Source: Bacilli bacterium | Lineage (GTDB): Bacteria > Bacillota_I > Bacilli_A > RFN20 > CAG-826 | Assembly (NCBI GenBank): GCA_017635465.1 | Contig: JAGBLL010000047.1 | Span: 1 to 32,617, forward strand | Reading direction: 5' to 3' | DNA length: 32,617 nt | Shown: piece after piece, positions 23,600 to 30,860 of the stretch | Layout of the letters: each line of letters begins with the position of its first letter | Position numbering within the stretch: the first letter of the stretch is position 1 | Position numbers and translations under genes: made by a program | Notes under the pieces: model-generated | The model's input: the letters and a program-made list of their open reading frames with translations, nothing else | Database searches by the model: none | What the model was told of the DNA's origin: nothing

Positions 23600-24962
23600 G
23601 TGGATTGTTGGCATAATCGGTAGCGGAAACGCATATGAAGTATTTTCATTTGTGTTAACTTTTATTTTTTCTTTTATTGCCGTATTCGCTTTCACATTTG
23701 GTAAGAGACGTAAAAAGCTATTCTTTCTAAGGGTGGCGCTTTGCTTTGTCGCCGGCATTTTTCTTGCCTTTGGCCTTGGTATGCTCAATACCCTTGGATC
23801 GGGTAATGCATTTGCCATTCCGCTTCGTCTATTCTGTTACTACAATCTTTATTCTTCTTTATTTGGTATCATCTTACTTTGCTATGAAGAAAGTATTGCT
23901 GAACTAGTCTTATTATGGTGCTGTGGGGTATGTGCGCATCATATCGCTAATAAAACATATCCGTTAATACAAAATATTTTTGGTATTGATGACATGCAAA
24001 CCATATCTTTATTCCATAAAGAAACATCGGAATTACAAGGTTGGGAGTTCTTATTATACTTTATAATCATCATTGCTATTATGACCTTGATAGTTTTCTT
24101 GTTTAGAAAAACTGCAAAACCATTTAGTGATGATAAACCAACCAGAAGAAAAGTGGCCATTGTTGGTATTGTTTTCACCATTATTATTAATGGTTTTATA
24201 TGTGTCTCAAGATTATTTGAAAAAGAAAGCTTTGCTTTAAGCGTTGTTTTAAAAGTGTTTGTTAGCACATTCTGCATTCTTATCTTAGCAATTGTTTCTG
24301 GCATTTTTGAAATGAGCAAAAAAGATCAAGATTATTTAGTCATCAAAGAAATCTTGCACCAAGAAAAAGCCCAATTTGAAAATCTTAAAACAAACATGGA
24401 AGCCATCAACACTAAAGTCCATGATTTGAAAAAGATATTAAACAAAGTGGAAGATAAAATTAATGAACAAGATATGAAGGAATTAAAGGAAGCCCTTGTA
24501 TTCTATGATTCCACTATTAAGACTGGTAATGATGTTTTAGATATTGTCTTAAGTGAGAAATCATTGCAGTGTCGCCAAAATAACATCAAATTCACTTGTA
24601 TGGCGGGAGCGCAAAAATTAACGATGATGACACCAACACAAATATATTCTGTTTTTGGCAACATCATGGATAACGCTATTAGAGCTTCTAAAATGCTGGA
24701 AAAAGAAAAGAGGTTTATTTCTTTAACAATCAGCGAATCTAATGGGGCAATTGTTATTGATGAAAGCAATTTCTACTCTGGTGATATTCGCATTATTGAT
24801 GAAAGTAGTATTGAAACTTCAAAACGCAATAAATCAAAACACGGATACGGTATTAAAAGTATTACTTACATTATTGATAAGTATCATGGTTCAACCTCTT
24901 TATCTGCTAAAGATGGCTTGTTCTCTATTAAAATAAGTATTCCTCTAGTTAACGAAAATTAG
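23592..24962 (+). CDS. GHKL sensor histidine kinase (AgrC/ComD-like)
   Basis: A 456-residue membrane kinase. About six hydrophobic segments occupy residues 5-240, without a large extracellular loop. A coiled helix leads to the phosphoacceptor His277 in KVHDLKK, and the GHKL ATPase domain follows, with FGNIMDNAIRAS (N-box, around Asn361) and HGYGIKSI (G-box near 420). This architecture is that of peptide- or cell-surface-sensing kinases paired with LytTR regulators. No AgrD- or ComC-like peptide gene, nor a processing transporter, is visible nearby. The gene overlaps the regulator by 8 bases upstream and the convergent AraC gene by 4 bases downstream. Confidence 0.9.
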   Translation: MIEWIVGIIGSGNAYEVFSFVLTFIFSFIAVFAFTFGKRRKKLFFLRVALCFVAGIFLAFGLGMLNTLGSGNAFAIPLRLFCYYNLYSSLFGIILLCYEESIAELVLLWCCGVCAHHIANKTYPLIQNIFGIDDMQTISLFHKETSELQGWEFLLYFIIIIAIMTLIVFLFRKTAKPFSDDKPTRRKVAIVGIVFTIIINGFICVSRLFEKESFALSVVLKVFVSTFCILILAIVSGIFEMSKKDQDYLVIKEILHQEKAQFENLKTNMEAINTKVHDLKKILNKVEDKINEQDMKELKEALVFYDSTIKTGNDVLDIVLSEKSLQCRQNNIKFTCMAGAQKLTMMTPTQIYSVFGNIMDNAIRASKMLEKEKRFISLTISESNGAIVIDESNFYSGDIRIIDESSIETSKRNKSKHGYGIKSITYIIDKYHGSTSLSAKDGLFSIKISIPLVNEN

Positions 24963-25780
24963 TTTAATTCTACGTCAGAACTAGGTATTGTTAAAGCTCC
25001 ACCAAGAGAAGGGGCTTTTCCCACAATTTTGATATAGTTTCGATAAAAGGTGGAATAATCTTCAAAACCGCATTTGTTATATATTTCTGTTGGCTTATTG
25101 CCCTTAGAGATAAGCGACTCCGCAAGGAGTATTTTTTTAGTGATGATATATTGTTTAATCGGTACCCCTAAAGAAGCTTTAAACTCTTTAGCAATATAAG
25201 ATTTTGAATAGTGGAAGTGTTTGCAAATATCTTCAATCATTAGTGGTTCCGCTAGATTCTCGTTAATATAATTAATGACTTTATTCATCTTTTGACTATA
25301 AATGTTGCCTTTATTCTTTTCGCTTTCTTCTAAAGAAGAAAAATAAGATAAAATCATTTTTAATACATTTTCTAAAATTAGATTTAAATGTTGTCCTTTA
25401 TAAGAGAGATAATGCTCATCTAAAGACGCAAAAAGATTAATGATAGTGGTGTCACTAATTGAAGTTAAAGTCGGTTTATTTTTTATAATTTCTAATAGCT
25501 CATTAGGAATCACATATTCGGGGAATTTAATGACATATCTTTCATATATTTCTTCGCTTTGTGGAATAACATAATGATGTTGTCCAGGCTTAATTAACAC
25601 TAAATCATTAGGCTTAAGATGATAGATTTTATTTTCTAAAACTAAATCAACATTTCCAGAAACAAAAAATAAGAGCTCATAAATCAGATGAAAATGCTTT
25701 TCAAAGACCTCTTCATAATGTGGCCCTTTTTCTTTTTTGTGGGCAAAATTTAAATTGGGATAAATAAGATTATATGTCAT
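24959..25780 (-). CDS. AraC-family transcription regulator
   Basis: A 273-residue regulator. The N-terminal cupin-like sensor domain (HFHLIYELLFFVSG, then LKPNDLVLIKPGQHHY, about 25-100) should bind a sugar ligand. The C-terminal double helix-turn-helix (about 165-265) has MIEDICKHFHYSKSYIAKEF and the second-helix signature CGFEDYSTFYRNYIK. It is transcribed divergently from uxuA across 107 bases, the common layout for a local sugar regulator, so control of the glucuronate operon is the likely job. The ATG is preceded by only a weak AGG. Confidence 0.9.
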   Translation of the reverse strand: MTYNLIYPNLNFAHKKEKGPHYEEVFEKHFHLIYELLFFVSGNVDLVLENKIYHLKPNDLVLIKPGQHHYVIPQSEEIYERYVIKFPEYVIPNELLEIIKNKPTLTSISDTTIINLFASLDEHYLSYKGQHLNLILENVLKMILSYFSSLEESEKNKGNIYSQKMNKVINYINENLAEPLMIEDICKHFHYSKSYIAKEFKASLGVPIKQYIITKKILLAESLISKGNKPTEIYNKCGFEDYSTFYRNYIKIVGKAPSLGGALTIPSSDVELN

Positions 25781-25806
25781 ACCTAAATCTTAATATGAAA
25801 TACTCA

Positions 25807-25828
25807 AAATGCAATATAAATTGTATTT
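25807..25828. promoter_or_regulatory. Inverted repeat in the araC-uxuA intergenic region
   Basis: AAATGCAAT and ATTGTATTT (25807-25815, 25820-25828) form an inverted repeat with one mismatch and a 4-base centre. A further half-like copy, TTTGCAATTT, follows at 25831-25840. Its place between divergent genes makes it a candidate operator for the AraC regulator or another uronate regulator. Confidence 0.4.
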
Positions 25829-25887
25829 GATTTGCAATTTACTTAATTTTTAAATTTCTTATTATATAAGAGTAAGGTGGAAATAAT

Positions 25888-26928
25888 ATGAAATTAACAT
25901 TTCGTTGGTATGGTCCTAAAGATAGCATTCCTTTAGATTACATTCGTCAAATTCCTAATATGAGCGGGGTTGTCACCGCCGTATATGATGTCCCAGTTGG
26001 AGAAGTTTGGCCAATCGAATCTCTTTTAAAATTAAAAGAAACCGCTAATGAAAAAGGTTTAGAAATGGAAGTTATCGAATCTATTCCTGTTCATGAAGAT
26101 ATTAAAATGGGTAGAGGCAAACGAGACTTATATATTGCTAACTATATTGAAAACATCAAAAGAGTGGCTAAAGTCGGTGTTAAATGTGTCTGCTATAACT
26201 TTATGCCCGTCTTCGATTGGTTAAGGACGGAAATGCATCATCTTAATAAAGATGGTAGTAATTCTTTATCTTACTCCTACGATGATTTTAAAAAGGTTGA
26301 TCCCCATCATTTACATCTACCAGGTTGGGACGAAAGCTATTCGCAAGATGAACTTCAACACCTTTTAAAAGAATATCAAAGTATTTCCCATGAAGACTTA
26401 TTTAACAATCTAGTTTACTTCCTTAAGAAAGTGATTCCAGTTTGTGATGAGGTCGGTATTAAAATGGCCATTCATCCTGATGATCCACCATGGGATATAT
26501 TTGGCCTACCAAGAATTGTTTCTAATGAAAAAGATTTAGATAAGATGTTTGAAGCTGTGCCTTCAGTTAATAACGGCTTAACACTTTGTACTGGTTCCTT
26601 TGGTGCTGGTAGGAATAACGATTTAGTCCATATGGCCGAAAAATACGCTAAAGAAGGAAGAATTCATTTCTTGCACTTACGTAATGTCTTATGGACAGAT
26701 GATCACGATTCGTTCTGTGAGGTTGGTCATTGCTCTAAAGATGGGAGCCTTGACATGGCTAAAATTGTCAAAGCTTTAGTGGATAACGGCTTTGATGGAT
26801 ACGTGAGACCAGACCATGGAAGAAATATTTTTGGAGAAGACGGCAAGCCAGGGTATGGATTATATGATCGTGCTTTAGGCGCCGCTTATATAAATGGCCT
26901 ATTTGAAATGGCAGAAAAAAATAAATAA
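25888..26928 (+). CDS. uxuA: Mannonate dehydratase
   Basis: A 346-residue TIM-barrel enzyme that dehydrates D-mannonate to 2-keto-3-deoxygluconate. The N-terminus MKLTFRWYGPKDSIPL and the motifs MSGVVTAVYD, GEVWP, VKCVCYNFMPVFDWLRT, MAIHPDDPPW and LCTGSFGAG are characteristic, with the expected metal-ligand Cys, His and Asp residues (HPDDP, HLRN, RPDHGR). The length is normal. AAGGTGG precedes the ATG. First gene of the glucuronate operon; the next gene starts 14 bases on. Confidence 0.95.
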   Translation: MKLTFRWYGPKDSIPLDYIRQIPNMSGVVTAVYDVPVGEVWPIESLLKLKETANEKGLEMEVIESIPVHEDIKMGRGKRDLYIANYIENIKRVAKVGVKCVCYNFMPVFDWLRTEMHHLNKDGSNSLSYSYDDFKKVDPHHLHLPGWDESYSQDELQHLLKEYQSISHEDLFNNLVYFLKKVIPVCDEVGIKMAIHPDDPPWDIFGLPRIVSNEKDLDKMFEAVPSVNNGLTLCTGSFGAGRNNDLVHMAEKYAKEGRIHFLHLRNVLWTDDHDSFCEVGHCSKDGSLDMAKIVKALVDNGFDGYVRPDHGRNIFGEDGKPGYGLYDRALGAAYINGLFEMAEKNK

Positions 26929-26942
26929 GGAGTTTAATAACT

Positions 26943-27773
26943 ATGAAATTACCATTTAAGATTGATTTATCCGATAAAGTCATCGCTATTACAGGAGCAG
27001 GTGGCGTTTTAATGAGTGGATTTGCAAAAGCTTTAGCGGAATGTGGCGCAAAGGTTGCCCTTCTTAAAATCCACTTGCAATCCGCGCAAGAATGCGCTGA
27101 TGAAATCGGTAGTAATGCCATCGCAGTAAAATGCAACTGCTTAGATAAAAATAGCATTATCGAAGCTAAAGAAATAATTAATAAAAAGTTCGGTAAAGTT
27201 AACTTTTTAATCAATGGTGTAGGTGGAAATTCACCAGTAGCCACAACCGATAACGAATACATGACCCCTGATTTACAAAGCACTAAAGACTTCTTTGCTT
27301 TAGAAGAAAGTGGCATTAAATCAGTTTTTGACTTAAACATTACATCTGCCTTTTTAGTAACCCAAGTCTTTGCAAAAGATATGGTTAAAACAGGCGGTAA
27401 CATTATTAATATTGCCTCAATGAATGCTTATCGTCCGTTAACTAGAATTCCAGCATACAGTGCCGCAAAAGCGGGAATCCTTAATTTTACTGAATGGTTA
27501 GCAGTTCATTTTGCGCCATGTGGTATTAGAGTTAACGCTATTGCCCCTGGCTTCTTTGCCGCTAAACAAAACCAAGCCCTCTTATATAACGAAGACGGTT
27601 CACCAACCGCTAGAACAGGCAAAATATTAGCAGCAACACCAATGAAGAAATTTGGCCAACCAGAAGATTTATATGGCGCTTTGCTTTTCTTAGCTAGTGA
27701 TGAAGCAAGTGGCTTTGTAACTGGTGTTTGCATACCAGTTGATGGCGGCTTTAATGCCTATAGTGGTGTCTAA
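26943..27773 (+). CDS. SDR-family D-mannonate oxidoreductase (fructuronate reductase)
   Basis: A 276-residue short-chain dehydrogenase. The nucleotide-binding loop ITGAGGVLMSG (16-26), the NGVGGN motif (91-96), and catalytic Ser159, Tyr172 and Lys176 (YSAAK) are in place; the C-terminus has GFVTGVCIPVDGG. In Firmicutes, SDR proteins of this type, next to uxuA and unrelated to E. coli UxuB, reduce fructuronate to mannonate. That assignment here rests on the operon, which otherwise lacks this step. AAGGAG overlaps the uxuA stop. The uxaC start follows with one base between. Confidence 0.88.
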   Translation: MKLPFKIDLSDKVIAITGAGGVLMSGFAKALAECGAKVALLKIHLQSAQECADEIGSNAIAVKCNCLDKNSIIEAKEIINKKFGKVNFLINGVGGNSPVATTDNEYMTPDLQSTKDFFALEESGIKSVFDLNITSAFLVTQVFAKDMVKTGGNIINIASMNAYRPLTRIPAYSAAKAGILNFTEWLAVHFAPCGIRVNAIAPGFFAAKQNQALLYNEDGSPTARTGKILAATPMKKFGQPEDLYGALLFLASDEASGFVTGVCIPVDGGFNAYSGV

Positions 27774-27774
27774 T

Positions 27775-29103
27775 ATGAAAAAGTTTTTTGACGAAAACGT
27801 TCTTTTAGATAATCAAATAGCGGTCACCTTATATAACCAAGTTAAAGATTTACCAATTATTGATTACCACTGTCATTTAGACCAAGACAAAATTGCTCAA
27901 GATGCTGCTTTTGATAATATCGGTAGCCTTTGGCTAGCGGGTGATCATTATAAATGGAGAGCAATGCGTTTATGTGATGTTGATGAATATTACATTACTG
28001 GTAAGGCAAGCGATGAAGAAAAGTTTTATAAATACGCTGAAATTATGCCTAAACTCATTGGTAATCCCTTATATTATTGGACACATTTTGAATTACAAAG
28101 AGTTTTTGGTATCAATGAACCACTAAATAAAGATACCGCTCATGAGATTTATAAAAAAGCTAATGAAGTATTAAAAAATAAAACAGTGAGATCTTTATTA
28201 AAAGAATTCAATGTCGAATATATTGCAACCACTAACGACCCATTGGAAGAACTCAATAATCATGGGGACTTTGATGGTATCAAAGTGAGACCGACATTCC
28301 GTCCTGATAAACTCTTAACTTTAGATAGTGCTTATTTAAAAGAATTGGGTGAACTTACTAATATCGATATTAAAACCATAAAAGATTTAAAAAGAGCTAT
28401 CTCTATAAGACTTGATTATTTTGTTAGTAAAGGCTGCAAAATATCTGACCACGGCTTTTTAGATTTTCCAGTTGATATTGCTAATGATGAAGAAGCTGAT
28501 TACTTATTCACCTATCGAGATGTTTTAGACAAAAAAAGCCATGATTGTCTATTTGGCTATCTTTTACGTTTCTTAATGGAAGAATATAAGAAAAGAGAGA
28601 TGGTAGTGCAACTCCACTTCGCAGTCACCCGCAACATCAATACAAGCATGTATCAAAAAGTAGGAGCGGATGCCGGCTTTGATGTCATTGCTAGCGAAAT
28701 CAATTATCAATCTTTAATTAAGTTTTTAGATAGTTTAGATGATGACCATCGACCCACGATTATTCTTTATTCATTAAATCCAAATACTATTGCTCCTTTA
28801 GCATGCATCAGTGGTGCGTATCGTCATGTTTATGTCGGAGCGGCATGGTGGTTTAATGACACATTAAACGGGATTAAAAGAAATCTCGATTTAACCGCTG
28901 AATATGCTTTGCTAGGCACAAATTTGGGTATGCTTACTGATTCTCGATCGTTCTCAAGTTATGTGAGATTTGATTTCTTTAGAAGAATTCTTTGTAGTTA
29001 TATCGCTAATAAAGTAGAAGCGGGTGAATACGATATTAATGAAGCAAGTAAACTCGCTCAAGATATTTGTTATAACAACATCAAAAATTTATTAAAAATA
29101 TAG
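27775..29103 (+). CDS. uxaC: Glucuronate isomerase
   Basis: A 443-residue amidohydrolase-fold isomerase converting D-glucuronate to D-fructuronate. The metal motif DYHCHLD carries His32 and His34; KVRPTFRPDK, the HFAVTRN strand, AWWFNDT and the end motif MLTDSRSFSSYVRFDFFRR are typical of UxaC. It is slightly shorter than the E. coli enzyme (about 470). The ATG at 27775 lies one base after the preceding stop (TAATATG); an extension to 27724 would overlap the oxidoreductase gene and is rejected. It performs the first committed step after glucuronidase action. Confidence 0.95.
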   Translation: MKKFFDENVLLDNQIAVTLYNQVKDLPIIDYHCHLDQDKIAQDAAFDNIGSLWLAGDHYKWRAMRLCDVDEYYITGKASDEEKFYKYAEIMPKLIGNPLYYWTHFELQRVFGINEPLNKDTAHEIYKKANEVLKNKTVRSLLKEFNVEYIATTNDPLEELNNHGDFDGIKVRPTFRPDKLLTLDSAYLKELGELTNIDIKTIKDLKRAISIRLDYFVSKGCKISDHGFLDFPVDIANDEEADYLFTYRDVLDKKSHDCLFGYLLRFLMEEYKKREMVVQLHFAVTRNINTSMYQKVGADAGFDVIASEINYQSLIKFLDSLDDDHRPTIILYSLNPNTIAPLACISGAYRHVYVGAAWWFNDTLNGIKRNLDLTAEYALLGTNLGMLTDSRSFSSYVRFDFFRRILCSYIANKVEAGEYDINEASKLAQDICYNNIKNLLKI

Positions 29104-29113
29104 GAGATAAGTC

Positions 29114-29728
29114 ATGAATATTTATGAACAAATTAAAAACTATAGAATAGTGCCTGTTGTGGTCATCAATAGTGTCGATGAGGCTATTCCCACTATGGAA
29201 GCCTTGATTAATGGTGGCCTACCAGTCGCTGAGATTACTTTTAGAACTGCATGCGCTCCTGAAGCGCTCGCTTTACTAGTTAAAAAGTTTCCAGAAGCCC
29301 TTATTGGTGCGGGTACAGTTATTAACGCTGAACAATGTGAAAAAGCCATTAGAAGTGGCGCTAAGTTCATTGTTAGCCCTGGTTTATCTAGTAATGTTGA
29401 TGCAATATGCAAAAAGCATAATGTCCCCTATATTCCAGGCGTGGCTACACCAACTGAGATTATGCAAGCGCTTGATTTAGGTATTAATGTTGTTAAGTTT
29501 TTCCCAGCAAGTAATTTAGGCGGTGTTAAAACTTTAAAAGCTATATGTTCAGCCTTCCCTCAAATTGAAGTGATGGTGACGGGTGGCATCAATGAAGAAA
29601 ATGTTAATGAATATTTAGCGTTTAATAAAATTATCGCTGTCGGTGGTAGTTGGATGATGAAAGGAAATCCTGTAGAAATTGAAAATAAGACAAGACGTGC
29701 CTTAGAAATTATTGGAGGTAATAAATAA
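29114..29728 (+). CDS. eda: 2-keto-3-deoxy-6-phosphogluconate aldolase
   Basis: A 204-residue class I aldolase splitting KDPG to pyruvate and glyceraldehyde-3-phosphate. Catalytic Glu40 and Arg44 (EITFRT), the GAGTV and SPG loops, the Schiff-base Lys128 in VVKFFPAS, and TGGIN are all present. The ribosome binding site TAGGAGAT overlaps the uxaC stop. The stop overlaps the start of the kinase gene by one base (TAATG). Confidence 0.95.
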   Translation: MNIYEQIKNYRIVPVVVINSVDEAIPTMEALINGGLPVAEITFRTACAPEALALLVKKFPEALIGAGTVINAEQCEKAIRSGAKFIVSPGLSSNVDAICKKHNVPYIPGVATPTEIMQALDLGINVVKFFPASNLGGVKTLKAICSAFPQIEVMVTGGINEENVNEYLAFNKIIAVGGSWMMKGNPVEIENKTRRALEIIGGNK

Positions 29729-30753
29729 TGAAAGTCGTCACATTTGGTGAATTAATGCTCAGATTAGCCCCAGAAGGCTATTTAAGATTTATCCAATCAA
29801 ACAAATTTGAAGCCACCTTTGGTGGAGCTGAAGCTAATGTCGCTGTTTCTTTAGCGAATTACAATCAAGATGTCAGCTTTGTTAGTAAGCTTCCTAATAA
29901 TGAAATTGGCCAAATGGCTATTAATAGTTTGAGACAATATGGTGTTAATACTTCTCACATTGTTAGAGGTGGTAACCGCGTTGGCATCTATTACTGTGAA
30001 AAAGGCGCCTCTCAAAGACCGAGTAAAGTTATTTATGATCGTGCTTATTCTTCGATTGCCTTAGCTAAAAAAGAAGATTTTGATTGGGATGATATTTTTA
30101 GTGGTGCCGATTGGTTTCATTTTACAGGCATTACTCCCGCCTTATCTAAAGAAGTGGCAGAAATAACTTTAGAGGCTTGCAAAGCCGCTAAAGAAAAGGG
30201 CATTGTCGTTTCATGCGATCTCAACTTTAGAAAGAAATTATGGTCTAATAAAGAAGCTAATGAAACAATGAGCAAACTTTGTAAATACGTTGATATTTGC
30301 ATCGCTAACGAAGAAGATGCTAAAGATGTATTTGGCATTGAAGCAAAAGACACTGATATTAATACTGGCAAATTAAATAAAGAAGGCTATGTTTCAGTAG
30401 CAGAACAATTAAGCCAAAGATTTAACTTTAAATATGTGGCTATCACATTAAGAGAATCAATTTCCGCTAACGACAATAACTGGTCAGCTATGTTATATAA
30501 TTCCAAAGAAGGTAAAGCCTATTTCTCAAAGAAATACGCTATTCATATTGTCGATAGAGTTGGTGGCGGTGATTCCTTTGGAGCGGGTTTAATTTACGCT
30601 TTAAGAAATTCTTATAAAAATCAAGACGCGATTGAATTTGCTGTTGCTGCTAGTTGTTTGAAACATTCTATTGAAGGTGATTACAATCTCGTATCATTAG
30701 AAGAAGTTAAAGCTCTTGCTAATGGGGATGCTAGTGGTAGAGTAAAAAGATAA
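29728..30753 (+). CDS. kdgK: 2-keto-3-deoxygluconate kinase (PfkB family)
   Basis: A 341-residue ribokinase-family enzyme that phosphorylates KDG to KDPG. The N-terminus VVTFGELMLRLAP, the substrate motif FGGAEANVAVSLA (31-43), and the anion-hole motif RVGGGDSFGAGL with catalytic Asp282 are typical. GGAGG precedes the start, which overlaps the aldolase stop. It completes glucuronate to KDPG. No terminator follows; the IS element begins within about 20 bases of the stop. Confidence 0.93.
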   Translation: MKVVTFGELMLRLAPEGYLRFIQSNKFEATFGGAEANVAVSLANYNQDVSFVSKLPNNEIGQMAINSLRQYGVNTSHIVRGGNRVGIYYCEKGASQRPSKVIYDRAYSSIALAKKEDFDWDDIFSGADWFHFTGITPALSKEVAEITLEACKAAKEKGIVVSCDLNFRKKLWSNKEANETMSKLCKYVDICIANEEDAKDVFGIEAKDTDINTGKLNKEGYVSVAEQLSQRFNFKYVAITLRESISANDNNWSAMLYNSKEGKAYFSKKYAIHIVDRVGGGDSFGAGLIYALRNSYKNQDAIEFAVAASCLKHSIEGDYNLVSLEEVKALANGDASGRVKR

Positions 30754-30768
30754 TTCTTTCATGTGAAC

Positions 30769-30860
30769 TTACTCGGCAATTGAATTACCGAGCATCTTGG
30801 TCATGAATTGATTGATTAACGCGATCAATTCATCTCCTGTTGGGTAGTTCCTACCCGATA
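30769..30860 (-). ncRNA. Predicted omega RNA (TnpB guide RNA scaffold)
   Basis: Three perfect hairpins lie in a row over the last codons of tnpB: 30842-30856 (GGGTAG/CTACCC, 3-base loop), 30803-30833 (ATGAATTGAT/ATCAATTCAT, 11-base loop) and 30772-30792 (9 pairs with one G-U, 3-base loop). In known IS200/IS605 elements the guide RNA is made from the tnpB 3' end and the right end, and the guide is the flanking DNA. The assignment is inferred from position and structure. The scaffold may extend further upstream. Confidence 0.55.

Noticed and set aside
23939-24319. 126-codon minus-strand frame inside the histidine kinase gene
   Set aside because: It is the complement of membrane-helix codons, which often gives long antisense frames.
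26768-27403. 211-codon open frame on the minus strand opposite uxuA and the oxidoreductase
   Set aside because: It is antisense to two confidently identified enzymes and has no family features.
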